Assembly (NCBI GenBank): GCA_021784595.1
Contig: JAJYHT010000053.1
Coordinates: forward strand, 45,531-109,530
DNA from: Bacillota bacterium
GTDB taxonomy: Bacteria; Bacillota; Sulfobacillia; Sulfobacillales; Sulfobacillaceae
Length of the DNA stretch: 64,000 nucleotides
Direction: 5' to 3'
Shown: one piece after another, positions 44,957-54,635 of the stretch
Position numbering within the stretch: the first letter of the stretch is position 1
Layout of the letters: each line of letters opens with the position of its first letter
The notes under the pieces: model-generated
Seen by the model: only the letters and a program-made list of their open reading frames with translations
Databases searched by the model: none
Told to the model about the DNA's origin: nothing
Translations under genes and position numbers: made by a program

Positions 44957-45673
44957 ATGAACTTATACGTGATTGTCGCCGCATTTTTAGCCGCTTCGGT
45001 GGAATTTGTGGAAGCATTGACGATTGTCTTGGCGGTCGGGACCGTACGAGGATTTCGGCCAGCTATGCGCGGGACGTTTTGGGCGGTAATAGCTCTGGCA
45101 GCCTTAGTGCTGATCTTGGGCGAGGGAGTGTTGCGGGTCGTGCCAATTGGGGTTTTGCGAGGCATTATTGGCGCTCTTTTACTGTTGTTTGGGTTGAAGT
45201 GGCTGCGCAAGGCCGTGTTGCGATTTGCTGGGAAAAAGTCTCTGCATGACGAAAGCCAAGCCTATGCAAAAGAAGTTCAACGATTGCAGCAGGGACAGGG
45301 CGGCTCTTTTGAGGCGCAAGCCACTGCGTTCAACGGAGTGTTTTTGGAAGGGCTGGAAGTGGTGGTCATCGTCCTAACCATGGGCTCAGGAGCCAACGCG
45401 TATCCGAGTGCTATTGTGGGAGCCTTGGCGGGACTAGTAGTGGTGGTGTCGCTAGGAGTGGCGCTTCGTGCACCGCTAGCCAAGGTGCCAGAAAATGTTA
45501 TGAAATTTGTAGTGGGTGTTATGTTGACTAGCTTTGGAACATTTTGGGCGGGGCAGTCAATGGGCGTGCATTGGCCAATGCAAGACGGTGCCATCTTGTT
45601 GCTGATTGCCGGATACCTGTTAATGAGCGGTATACTGGTATCCGTTTTAAAAAAGAAGGTGGCCACGGCATGA
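44957..45673 (+). CDS. Polytopic membrane protein with two FTR1-like REGLE-type motifs (COG4280-like)
   Basis: 238 residues from ATG 44957 (GAAGGGAGAG upstream). Six or so helices in two similar halves. The first half opens with SVEFVEALTIVLAVG and the second with GVFLEGLEVVVIVLTMG. Such paired E-x-x-E helices are reminiscent of the iron permease FTR1 and of GDT1-type cation carriers. A cation-transport role is inferred. It is coupled to a small membrane protein downstream. Confidence 0.65.
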   Translation: MNLYVIVAAFLAASVEFVEALTIVLAVGTVRGFRPAMRGTFWAVIALAALVLILGEGVLRVVPIGVLRGIIGALLLLFGLKWLRKAVLRFAGKKSLHDESQAYAKEVQRLQQGQGGSFEAQATAFNGVFLEGLEVVVIVLTMGSGANAYPSAIVGALAGLVVVVSLGVALRAPLAKVPENVMKFVVGVMLTSFGTFWAGQSMGVHWPMQDGAILLLIAGYLLMSGILVSVLKKKVATA

Positions 45674-45849
45674 AATGGATTGCAGAAGTTTGGGGATTGT
45701 TTGTCGATGATCCCATCTTAGCGTTGTTGGGAGTGGTGTCTTTGGCAGTAGGATTTTTCCTATCCCACATGGGATACAGTGATGTAGCCGGCCTGGCTAT
45801 GTTCGTGGTCATCGTGGCAGCTATGGCAATCAGTGTCCGGCGCAATTGA
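45670..45849 (+). CDS. Small two-helix membrane protein
   Basis: 59 residues; the ATG overlaps the upstream stop (ATGA). Two hydrophobic helices (about 15-33 and 38-55) with little else. Coupling suggests it is an accessory subunit of the FTR1-like protein. No family recognised. Confidence 0.65.
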   Translation: MKWIAEVWGLFVDDPILALLGVVSLAVGFFLSHMGYSDVAGLAMFVVIVAAMAISVRRN

Positions 45850-45889
45850 CGATTGGTGAGCTTTATGTTAGAATTTTTTTGCTGTTGAC

Positions 45890-45966
<77 letters not shown>

Positions 45967-45988
45967 TATTTTTTAGACAGAGTAACAG

Positions 45989-46016
45989 TTTACGGGAGTC
46001 AACAAATGCCCGTAAA
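45989..46016. repeat. Hairpin between the two tRNA genes
   Basis: TTTACGGG and CCCGTAAA (eight perfect pairs) enclose a 12-base loop, 23 bases after tRNA-Pro. With no T-tract it may be a processing signal or weak terminator. Confidence 0.4.
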
Positions 46017-46091
46017 ACGGTCAACGGCCCGCAGTCAAGGCAAATCATCATGAGACATCAAAAACCATACAAACTGAGCAGGTAGCATCGT

Positions 46092-46167
46092 GTCCCCGTA
46101 GCTCAGGGGATAGAGCGCGGGACTTCTAATCCCGGCGTCGCAGGTTCGAATCCTGCCGGGGACACCA
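46092..46167 (+). tRNA. tRNA-Arg (TCT), integration target
   Basis: 76 bases with CCA. Acceptor GTCCCCG pairs with CGGGGAC; anticodon stem CGGGA-TCCCG holds loop CTTCTAA with anticodon TCT. The 3' 49 bases (46119-46167) recur at 59658-59706, so an element has integrated here and rebuilt the 3' part of the gene. Confidence 0.97.
46119..46167 (+). repeat. Left attachment site (attL), 49-bp tRNA-Arg 3' repeat
   Basis: The repeat starts GGGACTTCTAATCCC at the anticodon arm and ends with CCA. It is identical to 59658-59706. The flanks differ on both sides. The integrase gene begins its 3' end 75 bases away, the usual position. Confidence 0.93.
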
Positions 46168-46242
46168 AATTATTTGAGGCGCCACAAGGGTTTCCGGGTT
46201 TTCACCGTTGCCAACGCAGACGGTGATTTTTATTTTGTGTGC

Positions 46243-47388
46243 CTATAGTGTGCCGTTCCCAAACAGGAGGCTTTCGAGTTTACTCGTGGCCTGCTGTTGC
46301 AACGTCGGCAACACATGACTGTAGGTGTCTAGGGTGAGCGTAATGCTCGCATGTCCGAGTCGTTCACTGACCACCTTGGGGTTTTCGCCTGCCACTAGGA
46401 GCAATGTGGCACACGTATGACGCAGGTCATAGAGCCGCAGGTCTTCTGGGAGTCCAGCTTTCTTGACCAACGGCTTAAAGTGTCGGATTCTGAAGTTCGA
46501 GTGATGAATCGGCTCACCGTTTTCTGCGGTAAACACCAACCCGTGGTCCTTCCACCTTTCCCCAAGACTTAGGCGTTGCTTGGCTTGTTCCACTTTCAGC
46601 GTTTTCAACGACGCGATGAGGGTTTGGGGAATCGGTATGCTGCGGCCACTGTTCTGCGTTTTCGGTTCGTCCCATCGCCAGCCACCACCTTTGGCCACCC
46701 GCACCAGCACTTTTTTCACTTGCACTCGTCCGTTTTGCCAGTCGATGTCCTCCCAACGTAGACCAAAATATTCTTCCGGTCGCATCCCCGTGACGAGGGC
46801 GAATTGGAACAACGTAAACCAGCGAGAGGATTCTGCCGCGCTAAGAAAGCGTTTCGCTTCTTCTGGACTCAATGCATACATCTCTCGTCGTTGCTGTTTA
46901 GGCACCGAGACCTTGTCCGCTGGATTTTGACTGAGCATCTGCCACCGGACAGCCTGCTTCAGGGCGGACGAGAGAATGGCATGGGTGTACCGAATCGTTC
47001 GGGGAGTCAGGCCCTGTTCTTGCATCGCCGAATACAGCTTCTGTAGATCCAGTGGCTTAATCGTTGCTAATTTGCGCGGCCCCAAAGCGGGTCTCACGTA
47101 TCGGTCTATCGTGGCCCTATAGTGAGCATAGGTCTGGGGACGAACCTTCGTTTTCACTGCCGATTGGAACCATTCGTCAAGGTATTCGTTAAGCGTACGC
47201 CGTTGCGGAGCCACTAAGGAACCCATGTCATGATCGCGCAACAACGAATTCAAGACCTGTTGCGCTTCTTTTTTGGTTCCATGGACCGTCTGGTTGTGAT
47301 AGGTCCGTTTTCCTGTCTTCGGGTCCCGACCAATAAAGATCCGGATCAACCACGTCCGGTCCCCTCGGGAGATGATTTGTCCAGCCAT
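46243..47388 (-). CDS. int: Tyrosine-family site-specific integrase
   Basis: 381 residues from ATG 47388 (AGGAGG seven bases upstream; the longer frame lacks a site). An N-terminal arm-binding domain (RIFIGRDPKTGKRTYHNQTV) and SAM-like core-binding domain precede the catalytic domain with Arg in GMRPEEYFGLRW, H-x-x-R in LYDLRHTCATLL, His in LGHASI and the tyrosine nucleophile in DTYSHV. It catalysed insertion into tRNA-Arg and points toward attL. Confidence 0.95.
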   Translation of the reverse strand: MAGQIISRGDRTWLIRIFIGRDPKTGKRTYHNQTVHGTKKEAQQVLNSLLRDHDMGSLVAPQRRTLNEYLDEWFQSAVKTKVRPQTYAHYRATIDRYVRPALGPRKLATIKPLDLQKLYSAMQEQGLTPRTIRYTHAILSSALKQAVRWQMLSQNPADKVSVPKQQRREMYALSPEEAKRFLSAAESSRWFTLFQFALVTGMRPEEYFGLRWEDIDWQNGRVQVKKVLVRVAKGGGWRWDEPKTQNSGRSIPIPQTLIASLKTLKVEQAKQRLSLGERWKDHGLVFTAENGEPIHHSNFRIRHFKPLVKKAGLPEDLRLYDLRHTCATLLLVAGENPKVVSERLGHASITLTLDTYSHVLPTLQQQATSKLESLLFGNGTL

Positions 47389-47566
47389 ACTTTTTCCTCC
47401 TGTGTGTTTTTTCACAACGGCACACATTTGGCACACAGCCATCATGATACTGTTGTGTAGCAATGATTTCAATAATGAGCAGGAGATAAATAATCTCCTG
47501 CTCACTAGATGAAAAGCGAGCAGAACATGGGGATATTTCTGGAAGGGCAAGAGGGAAGTCGTCGCC

Positions 47567-47749
47567 CTACATGGCCTGACGTTGTGCCTGAATTAGTTCC
47601 CACAGCTTGTCCCGTGGGATGCGTATTTGACGGCCTAGACGCACGGCGGGGATGACGTTTTGCGTAATGAGGTCGTAAATGCGCCAGCGGGACACTCGGA
47701 GAATGTCTGCGGCTTCTTGGGCCGTCAGCAAAACAGGGTAGGTATTCAT
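47567..47749 (-). CDS. Excisionase-family helix-turn-helix protein
   Basis: 60 residues; AAGGAG eight bases before the ATG. LLTAQEAADILRVSRWRIYDLI then VRLGRQIRIPRDKLWELI is the MerR/excisionase-type HTH (DNA-binding domain, excisionase family). It lies just upstream of the integrase on the same strand and probably directs excision. Confidence 0.88.
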   Translation of the reverse strand: MNTYPVLLTAQEAADILRVSRWRIYDLITQNVIPAVRLGRQIRIPRDKLWELIQAQRQAM

Positions 47750-47906
47750 GTGATCGTCTCCTTATAGGTTTCTGAGTTGGTGGTGCGTAATGCGCGGGTA
47801 TACCCATACGGAAAAAAACGGCGTGAATCCCGGAGCATCAAGTGGGAGCGATGGTTTAGAGCATAATAGACTACGAGTCATAAATCAGGGATAACGGTGA
47901 CAAAAT

Positions 47907-48026
47907 TTAAAAGGCTCGAATGCTGGCCACGAAGCACAGATTCTGTGAGATGTGATGAGTTCCAGAAGGCTCTCGGGTCTCATTGCCGTGGGCTATGGCT
48001 ACTCGGATTGTACAGGCCGGTGCCAT
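47907..48026 (-). CDS. Possible 39-residue protein with a strong ribosome site
   Basis: ATG at 48026 has TGGAGGTGAAGTC immediately upstream. The frame gives MAPACTIRVAIAHGNETREP and ends TAA at 47907. No homology recognised. Listed because of the ribosome site and because the surrounding 1.3 kb is otherwise empty. Confidence 0.3.
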   Translation of the reverse strand: MAPACTIRVAIAHGNETREPSGTHHISQNLCFVASIRAF

Positions 48027-49052
48027 GACTTCACCTCCATTTTGCTGGTTGATATGGGCTCATAGTTGGGGATCATAAAATTGCCCAAATTCTATCAACT
48101 TTAATCACCCCTAGAGATGAAGCTAAATCCCAAAACCGTTACCTACCAACGCATTGAGGCGTATGAGACGCAACGCAGTGTGTGATAAAGGATTCCTCCT
48201 TAAATGGGACTTAATGGAGTGACGGTGACTTTCAACGTTCTCTTCACCTTTATTACTCGGAATGGGTCACGCAATTTGTCCCCGGTTAAAGAACAAAATT
48301 TTTTTGGAAAATAGGATCACGAGTGGGGCCATTTTAGGGGGGTTATCCCGTATATAAGAGATGACAAGTATTCCACGTCCATACTATTGCATGATAAGTG
48401 GATTAGCCCCCGGATTGAATCGAGGGTCAACTCAGGCCGTGTCATTAGCATTTACGCGATTGGCTTATAAGCGATACTATCGTGTCGATGACTCGACATG
48501 GTTGCGGAGTCTTAGATTAGGAGGGATAAGGGGATTGCGAAGGAAACAAACGTCTGCTTAAGTGGTAGGGGGAACAAGGTTTATCCGTGATGACACGACC
48601 TAGAGGTGGGGGTGTTATCCTTGTTTGAAGATCACTCAGGAACTCGCACTGATCAAGCAATACATAAGGTTTCTACCCAAGGCATACCAACTAGAGATAC
48701 GACGCTGCTGCTTATTGCATAATTATGCACTATGATGTGATTTATTGAGAGCAATCCTTGTACACGGTTGGTTAATGTTAGGATACCGATGGCCAAACTG
48801 ACGTAATATGCCCTCTGGCGGTCACCTATAAGGACGACTCGGACAGGACTTGAGACCTTGACTTCGACGTTATTCAAGCTGCGCTGTCCGCGTTACTCGC
48901 TACCCTTTCCCAGCGCGTTAATTTAGCGTTGTGGATGCTACCCTTCGAAGCCACAATCGCTGTGGTACGACCTCTCCCTAATTCCTTCCTAATCCAGTAT
49001 AATTCTCAATATCATCGAATGTTGTGTCGAATGGAAGGGGTTCCGAATCTCT
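48027..49052. other. Long non-coding stretch between excisionase side and hsdM
   Basis: About 1.0 kb without a convincing gene. Short frames (for example 48361-48561) lack ribosome sites and recognisable motifs. Base composition is more AT-rich than the chromosome around it. It may hold the element's origin or regulatory region, or decayed genes. No iterated repeats were found by eye. Confidence 0.5.
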
Positions 49053-50512
49053 ATGGCTTTGACGCTTCAAGAACTCGAATCGCACCTGTGGGAATCCGCC
49101 AACATCTTGCGAGGCAGTATTGACTCAGCGGACTACAAGAATTATATCTTTGGGCTATTATTTCTGAAACGGCTTAATGATGTCTTTGAGGAAGAACGTG
49201 ACGCTTTACAGCATATTCCCGGTGCCGATCCCGACGAGCCCGTGGAATACCAATTCTTTGTCCCCGAACGTGCTCGATGGAGCCATTTGCGCACCATCGC
49301 GGTCAATGTCGGGGAAGCGATTAACAAAGCCTTCGAAGCCTTGGAAGAACAAAATCGGCGGCTGGAAGGCGTGCTGGTTAGCATTGATTTCAACAATAAA
49401 GACCGCCTTCCGGATCAGGTCTTATTGCGCCTGTTGGCACACTTTAGTCAAATCCGCATGGGGAATCGCGATCTGCCCGAACCGGATATGTTAGGCCGTG
49501 CGTATGAATATCTCATTGCCCAGTTTGCCGATGATGCGGGGAAGAAAGGCGGCGAGTTCTACACGCCTCGTGGTGTCGTGCAATTGCTTGTAGCCCTGCT
49601 CCAACCCGAAGAGGGTATGCGGATTTGTGACCCGACCGTCGGTTCGGGGGGGATGCTGATTGAGTCGGTTCACTACATTGAGGCCCACGGAGGCAATGCC
49701 AAGAATGTGAGTCTCTACGGACAAGAAAAGAATCTCAACACGTGGAGCATCTGCAAGATGAACATGCTTCTGCACGGCTTGGTCGATGCCCAGATTGTAA
49801 AAGGGGACACCATCCGCGATCCCAAGCTGGTGGACCATGGCGAAGTGATGCTGTTTGACCGAGTCATAGCCAATCCGCCGTTTAGTCTCAAAAACTGGGG
49901 ACGCGAAGCAGCGGAGCATGATCCGTATGGTCGTTTTAAATATGGCCTGCCGCCGAAGAGTTATGGGGATTTGGCCTTCGTCCAACATATGGTGGCGACT
50001 CTGAATGTCACCGGGCGTCTGGGGGTAGTGATGCCCCACGGGATCTTGTTTAGGGGAAATAGCGAGCAACATATTCGCCAAGGACTTTTAGAAGATGATT
50101 TGATTGATGCGGTGATCGGCCTTCCCCCAAATCTTTTCTATGGGACGGGCATTCCGGCGGCCATCCTGAAGCGAAACCCGAAAGCCATCGGCACCGCGTC
50201 TTGTTTATTGAGGCGTCGCGGGACTTCCAAGCGGGCAAAAACCAAAACCGCTTGCGTCCCGAGGACATCGCGAAGATTGTGGATGCGTATACCGCGTATG
50301 AGGACCTGGAGAAGTATGCACGGGTGGTGTCAATTGAGGAAATCCGACAAAATGACTATAATCTCAATATTTCGCGGTATGTAGACACCACTGAAGAACA
50401 GGAATCCGTGGACATTGGGGCGGTGATTCGGGAATTACGGGAACTGGAAGCCCAACGGGCTGAATTGGAAGCGAAGATGTATGGGTATCTCAAGGAGTTG
50501 GGGTATGAGTAG
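49053..50512 (+). CDS. hsdM: Type I restriction-modification DNA methyltransferase HsdM, interrupted by a -1 frameshift
   Basis: The first frame (49053 on) has the N-terminal helical domain LWESANILRGSIDSADYKNYIFGLLFLKRL, then the SAM motif DPTVGSGGML and catalytic NPPF. It stays in register to GIPAAILKR near 50174. The family sequence then continues in the -1 frame (KPESHRHRVLFIEASRDFQAGKNQNRL) to the TAG at 50510. Zero-frame reading would end with a meaningless tail at 50384. The switch sits on A-AAC-CCG (50174-50180). The joined product is about 486 residues, normal for HsdM. Either a single-base deletion has broken the gene or frameshifting restores it. The C-terminal part overlaps hsdS. 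Confidence 0.9.
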
Positions 50513-51659
50513 GATGTTCGGGCTCACTGAACTGGTCGAAATTAATCCTCATCGCTCTTTAAAAAAGGGAGTGGTCTACCCTTATCTAGCGATGGAAGAT
50601 ATATCAACTGAGTTCCCAGACCCAACATCTCATTCTTTTAGACCATGGAATGGCAGCGGTTCGAGATTCCAGAAAGGTGATGTCCTACTTGCTCGAATAA
50701 CACCAAGTGCAGAAAATGGCAAGACAGCTTTGGTCACTCTTGACATTGCTCACGGTTCCACGGAACTTACGGTACTTGCTCCAAAAAACCCTATCACCCT
50801 TGATAGCGGCTTCTTGTTCTACCTACTCAAGGATTTTCATATCAGGAATCAATTAATCGATCAAATGACGGGAACAACGGGACGGCAGCGAATACCCAAT
50901 AATGCCTTTGACAACGTCCTTGTGCCTCTCCCCCCGCTCCCCGTGCAACGGCGCATTGCGGAGATTTTGGGGAGTGTGGATAGTACAATTCAAAAGACGG
51001 AGAATTTGATCAGTGAACTTCGCAATCTTTACCATGCCACACAAAAATATATTTTTCATGGGCATTTTACTGAATACCCATCCATCCAATTGCAAGACAT
51101 CGCCAGCGTGGAACGAGGTCGTTTTAGCCATAGGCCACGAAACGATCCAAGATTTTATGGTGGGTCTTATCCCTTTATTCAGACAGGCGATATTGGATCC
51201 GCTTTGGGTTATATCGGTACTTTTACCCAAACACTAAACGAGGAAGGGCTTAAGGTGAGCCGATTGTTTCCTAAAGGAACAATCGTATTGACTATTGCGG
51301 CTAATATCGGAGACGTTGCAATACTTGGTATTGACGCTTGTTTTCCTGACAGCATTGTAGGAATCCAACCTAAGACCAGTTCGATGAATCTAGAATATCT
51401 CTATCACTTCCTTAGCTATTCTCAGCCTTATATTGACAGTCTGGCGAAAGAGAGTGCACAAAAAAATATCAACTTAGAGATCCTGCGTCCATTTTTGGTT
51501 CCTTCCCCGCCCTGGAAGAAACAAGTCCAAACCGCAGAGATTCTAACAACAATACTTACACGCATACAACAAGAATTAGATTATTTGGAACGTCTGAGTC
51601 AACTAAAAACGAGTTTGCTCCAAATTCTTTTACAGGGTGAAGTTGAGGTAGCAATATGA
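50505..51659 (+). CDS. hsdS: Type I restriction-modification specificity subunit HsdS
   Basis: 384 residues from ATG 50505 (AAGGAG upstream), overlapping the hsdM end. Two target-recognition domains, each followed by a conserved helix: LPPLPVQRRIAEILGSVDSTIQKTENLISELR near the middle and an equivalent KKQVQTAEILTTILTRIQQELDYLERL at the C-terminus. The two half-sites define the bipartite recognition sequence, not readable here. Confidence 0.92.
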   Translation: MSRMFGLTELVEINPHRSLKKGVVYPYLAMEDISTEFPDPTSHSFRPWNGSGSRFQKGDVLLARITPSAENGKTALVTLDIAHGSTELTVLAPKNPITLDSGFLFYLLKDFHIRNQLIDQMTGTTGRQRIPNNAFDNVLVPLPPLPVQRRIAEILGSVDSTIQKTENLISELRNLYHATQKYIFHGHFTEYPSIQLQDIASVERGRFSHRPRNDPRFYGGSYPFIQTGDIGSALGYIGTFTQTLNEEGLKVSRLFPKGTIVLTIAANIGDVAILGIDACFPDSIVGIQPKTSSMNLEYLYHFLSYSQPYIDSLAKESAQKNINLEILRPFLVPSPPWKKQVQTAEILTTILTRIQQELDYLERLSQLKTSLLQILLQGEVEVAI

Positions 51660-54595
51660 ACCAATGGTCTGAATCCCACCTCTCCGAATCCCCCGCCCTG
51701 CGCCGTCTGACCCAACTCGGCTGGACGCATGTCTCCGGTTCTACCATTGATCAAGAACGGGATTCCTTGGCGCATGCCTATCTGCCCCAACGGCTGTTAG
51801 ATGCCATCAAACGTCTTAATCCATGGATTTCACCGGACAACGCGGTTCAAGCTGTGCGCCGGGTCACGCAAGTCCAAGCCGCCAGCCTCTTGGAAGCTAA
51901 TGCGCAAGTGCATCAAGATTTGACCACGTACTTTAGTCTGGAACAAGATCTCGGTCAAGGGCGGCGACACCAGACGGTACGGCTTATTGATTGGGATGAC
52001 CCTTCAAATAATGATTTTGTTGTGGTCGACCAGTTTTGGGTGCATGGCACTGAAAAGATCCGGGCCGATCTCGTGCTCTTTGTCAATGGGCTTCCCTTGG
52101 TGGTCATTGAAGCGAAGAACCCGGCGTTGGTCTCCCATCCCCTTGAAGAGGCTGTGGATCAAGTGGAACGCTATCAGCGGGTGGCGCCCCAACTCTTCTG
52201 GACGAATCAACTCTGTGTGGCGATTTGGGGCCAAGGCGCACGGCTGGCTCCGATTCAAGCTCCGGCCCGGCATTGGGCGGAATGGAAAGATCCTTATCCA
52301 TGGGCCATAGAGGACTTGGGTGCGGATGCGTTGCCCCAAGATCCCCTGCTGGCGGGCGCGTTGACTCCCGCACATCTGTTGGACCTGACGCGCAACTTCA
52401 TCGTCTTTGAACCCGATGGGCATACGATCATAAAAAAAGTCGCCCGATATCAACAATGGCGAGCCGTGACCAAAGCCATGGATCGCATTGTGCATGCGCC
52501 AAATAATGCAGGACGGGGTGGCGTGGTGTGGCATACCCAAGGGTCGGGGAAGTCGTTGACCATGGTCTATATGGCGTTGAAACTGCGGCGCACTCCCGGT
52601 TTGCAAAATCCCACAATTTTGGTGGTTACGGATCGACGGGACTTAGACCGGCAGATCGCGGGAACCTTCCAACGGTGCGGATTTCCTAATCCCGTGCGCG
52701 TGGAGAGCATCCAGCAGTTACGCGATCAGTTGCTAAATAGCGGACCGGGACAGACGCTCATGACCACCATTCAAAAGTTCCAAGTCCCGAAAACCTCCCC
52801 TACGGCCAAGCACCCAATCCTGAGTGAAGAGAGTAATCTCTTTGTGATGGTGGATGAGGCTCATCGAACCCAATACCACGGGTTGGCGCATAACATGCGG
52901 GTCGCGTTGCCGCATGCCTGCTTCCTTGGCTTTACCGGGACACCCATTGATAAAAAGGATCGGAGTACGCCCCAGACGTTTGGCTCTTACATTGATACCT
53001 ATACCATTAAGCAGTCGGTCGCGGATGGCGCGACCGTGCCGATCTTCTATGAGTCCCGACTGCCGGAGGTGCAGGTGGAAGGGCACTCCTTAGATGCGCT
53101 ATTTGACCGCGTGTTTCGCGATTACCGCGAGGAAGAACGGGAAGCGATTAAGAAACGTTACGCCAATCTGAACAGCATTATTCGGAGTCCGCAACGGATT
53201 GAGCAGGTGTGTCTGGATTTGATTCAGCATTATGAAACCCATATCCAGCCCAATGGGTTTAAGGCGCAAATTGTGGCGATTGATCGCGAGACGGCGGTAC
53301 TTTATGAGGAAACCATTCGACGCCTTAATGGGCCAGAAAGTGCCGTAATAATTTCCGTGACCAACGATGACAATGACCGAATGAAGCAGTATAAACTGAC
53401 GGCGGACCAAGAAGCGAGGATCATTGACCGCTTTAAACAGCCGTTGGATGTAGATCCCTTAGCCATCCTCATTGTCTGCGATAAGCTCATCACTGGATTT
53501 GATGCGCCCGTGGAACAAGTGCTGTATTTGGATGATGGACTGCGCGAACATACCTTGCTTCAAGCCATTGCCCGGGTGAATCGGCCCGCTCCCGGTAAAA
53601 CCTATGGGCTGGTGGTGGATTATTACGGCATTGGCGGATTGTTAGATGAGGCGTTAGGCATTTTCGAGGTGCAGGATGTCCAAGAGATCATGCACCCGTT
53701 AAGCGATGACCTTCCAGCCTTGGAACAGGCCCACCGGACCGTCATGCGGATTTTTGATGGCATTGACCCGAATGATTTGGATGCATTGGTGCGCCATTTA
53801 GAACCGGAAGATCGGCGGATTCATTTTGATAACGCTTTTTTGCAGTTTGCCAAGCACTTGGACCGCGTGATGCCCGATCCGGTGGCGGCACCTTATCTCG
53901 ATGACATGCGCTGGCTCGCAAAAATTCGCATGGGGGCCAAGAATCGGTATCGGCAAGAGACCTTGGATCTTTCTGGTGTCGGCGCGAAGGTTCGCCAGCT
54001 CATTGATGACCATATTCGGTCTTCGGGAGTAACCAGCCTTTTAGCTCCGATATCCATTCTGGACCCCGCCTTTCATCAAAAAATCATGGAGGGACTTCCT
54101 GATCCGGAAGCCCGTGCGCATGAAATGGAACATGCCTTGCGCCATGAGATTCGTGTCCGTCAGAAAGAAAACCCAGTCGCTTGGACATCCCTGCGACAAC
54201 GGTTGGATGAGCTAATTCAGCAATACCGTCAACTTCGGATTACATTGGCAGAACTCTTGCAACAAATGGCCACCATGCGGACCGAGGCACAGGAAATTGT
54301 TCAAGGCAGTCAAGCCGATGGTCTATCCCCTACCGTGTCGGCGTTTCGGAGCCTGTTGGTGGAGGCATTAGATGCTTCTGGAGAACGGACGGGTACCATG
54401 ACTGCATTGGCTGAATCGATTGTAGAAGGACTCCAAGGGCTACGAGTGATTGATTGGCAAGTCAAAGAGGATGTGCAGCGGGAAATGCAGAGGTTTATTC
54501 GGCGGCAATTACGGGTCGCCGGGGTCGTGGAGTCTGGTACGTTGGATCGGTTGACAGGGCAGTTGATGGAGTTGGGGAGGGTACGTCTTTTGTAA
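51656..54595 (+). CDS. hsdR: Type I restriction endonuclease HsdR
   Basis: 979 residues, ATG overlapping hsdS stop. The N-terminal nuclease has IRADLVLFVNGLPLVVIEAK (D...ExK near 134-152). The helicase motor has Walker A HTQGSGKSLTM (about 299), DEAH in VDEAHRTQ (about 398), FTGTPID, and motif VI QAIARVNRPAPGK. It cuts DNA after translocation. All motifs look intact. Confidence 0.95.
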   Translation: MNQWSESHLSESPALRRLTQLGWTHVSGSTIDQERDSLAHAYLPQRLLDAIKRLNPWISPDNAVQAVRRVTQVQAASLLEANAQVHQDLTTYFSLEQDLGQGRRHQTVRLIDWDDPSNNDFVVVDQFWVHGTEKIRADLVLFVNGLPLVVIEAKNPALVSHPLEEAVDQVERYQRVAPQLFWTNQLCVAIWGQGARLAPIQAPARHWAEWKDPYPWAIEDLGADALPQDPLLAGALTPAHLLDLTRNFIVFEPDGHTIIKKVARYQQWRAVTKAMDRIVHAPNNAGRGGVVWHTQGSGKSLTMVYMALKLRRTPGLQNPTILVVTDRRDLDRQIAGTFQRCGFPNPVRVESIQQLRDQLLNSGPGQTLMTTIQKFQVPKTSPTAKHPILSEESNLFVMVDEAHRTQYHGLAHNMRVALPHACFLGFTGTPIDKKDRSTPQTFGSYIDTYTIKQSVADGATVPIFYESRLPEVQVEGHSLDALFDRVFRDYREEEREAIKKRYANLNSIIRSPQRIEQVCLDLIQHYETHIQPNGFKAQIVAIDRETAVLYEETIRRLNGPESAVIISVTNDDNDRMKQYKLTADQEARIIDRFKQPLDVDPLAILIVCDKLITGFDAPVEQVLYLDDGLREHTLLQAIARVNRPAPGKTYGLVVDYYGIGGLLDEALGIFEVQDVQEIMHPLSDDLPALEQAHRTVMRIFDGIDPNDLDALVRHLEPEDRRIHFDNAFLQFAKHLDRVMPDPVAAPYLDDMRWLAKIRMGAKNRYRQETLDLSGVGAKVRQLIDDHIRSSGVTSLLAPISILDPAFHQKIMEGLPDPEARAHEMEHALRHEIRVRQKENPVAWTSLRQRLDELIQQYRQLRITLAELLQQMATMRTEAQEIVQGSQADGLSPTVSAFRSLLVEALDASGERTGTMTALAESIVEGLQGLRVIDWQVKEDVQREMQRFIRRQLRVAGVVESGTLDRLTGQLMELGRVRLL

Positions 54596-54635
54596 GGCTA
54601 AGCAATGTCCAATATATTCTAATAAGGAGGATGTC

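Noticed and set aside
48361..48561. 66-residue frame in the empty part of the island
   Set aside because: No ribosome site, no motif, composition like random sequence.
50201..50512. Independent small gene starting TTG after hsdM
   Set aside because: Its sequence is the normal HsdM C-terminus in the -1 frame; no ribosome site at the TTG.
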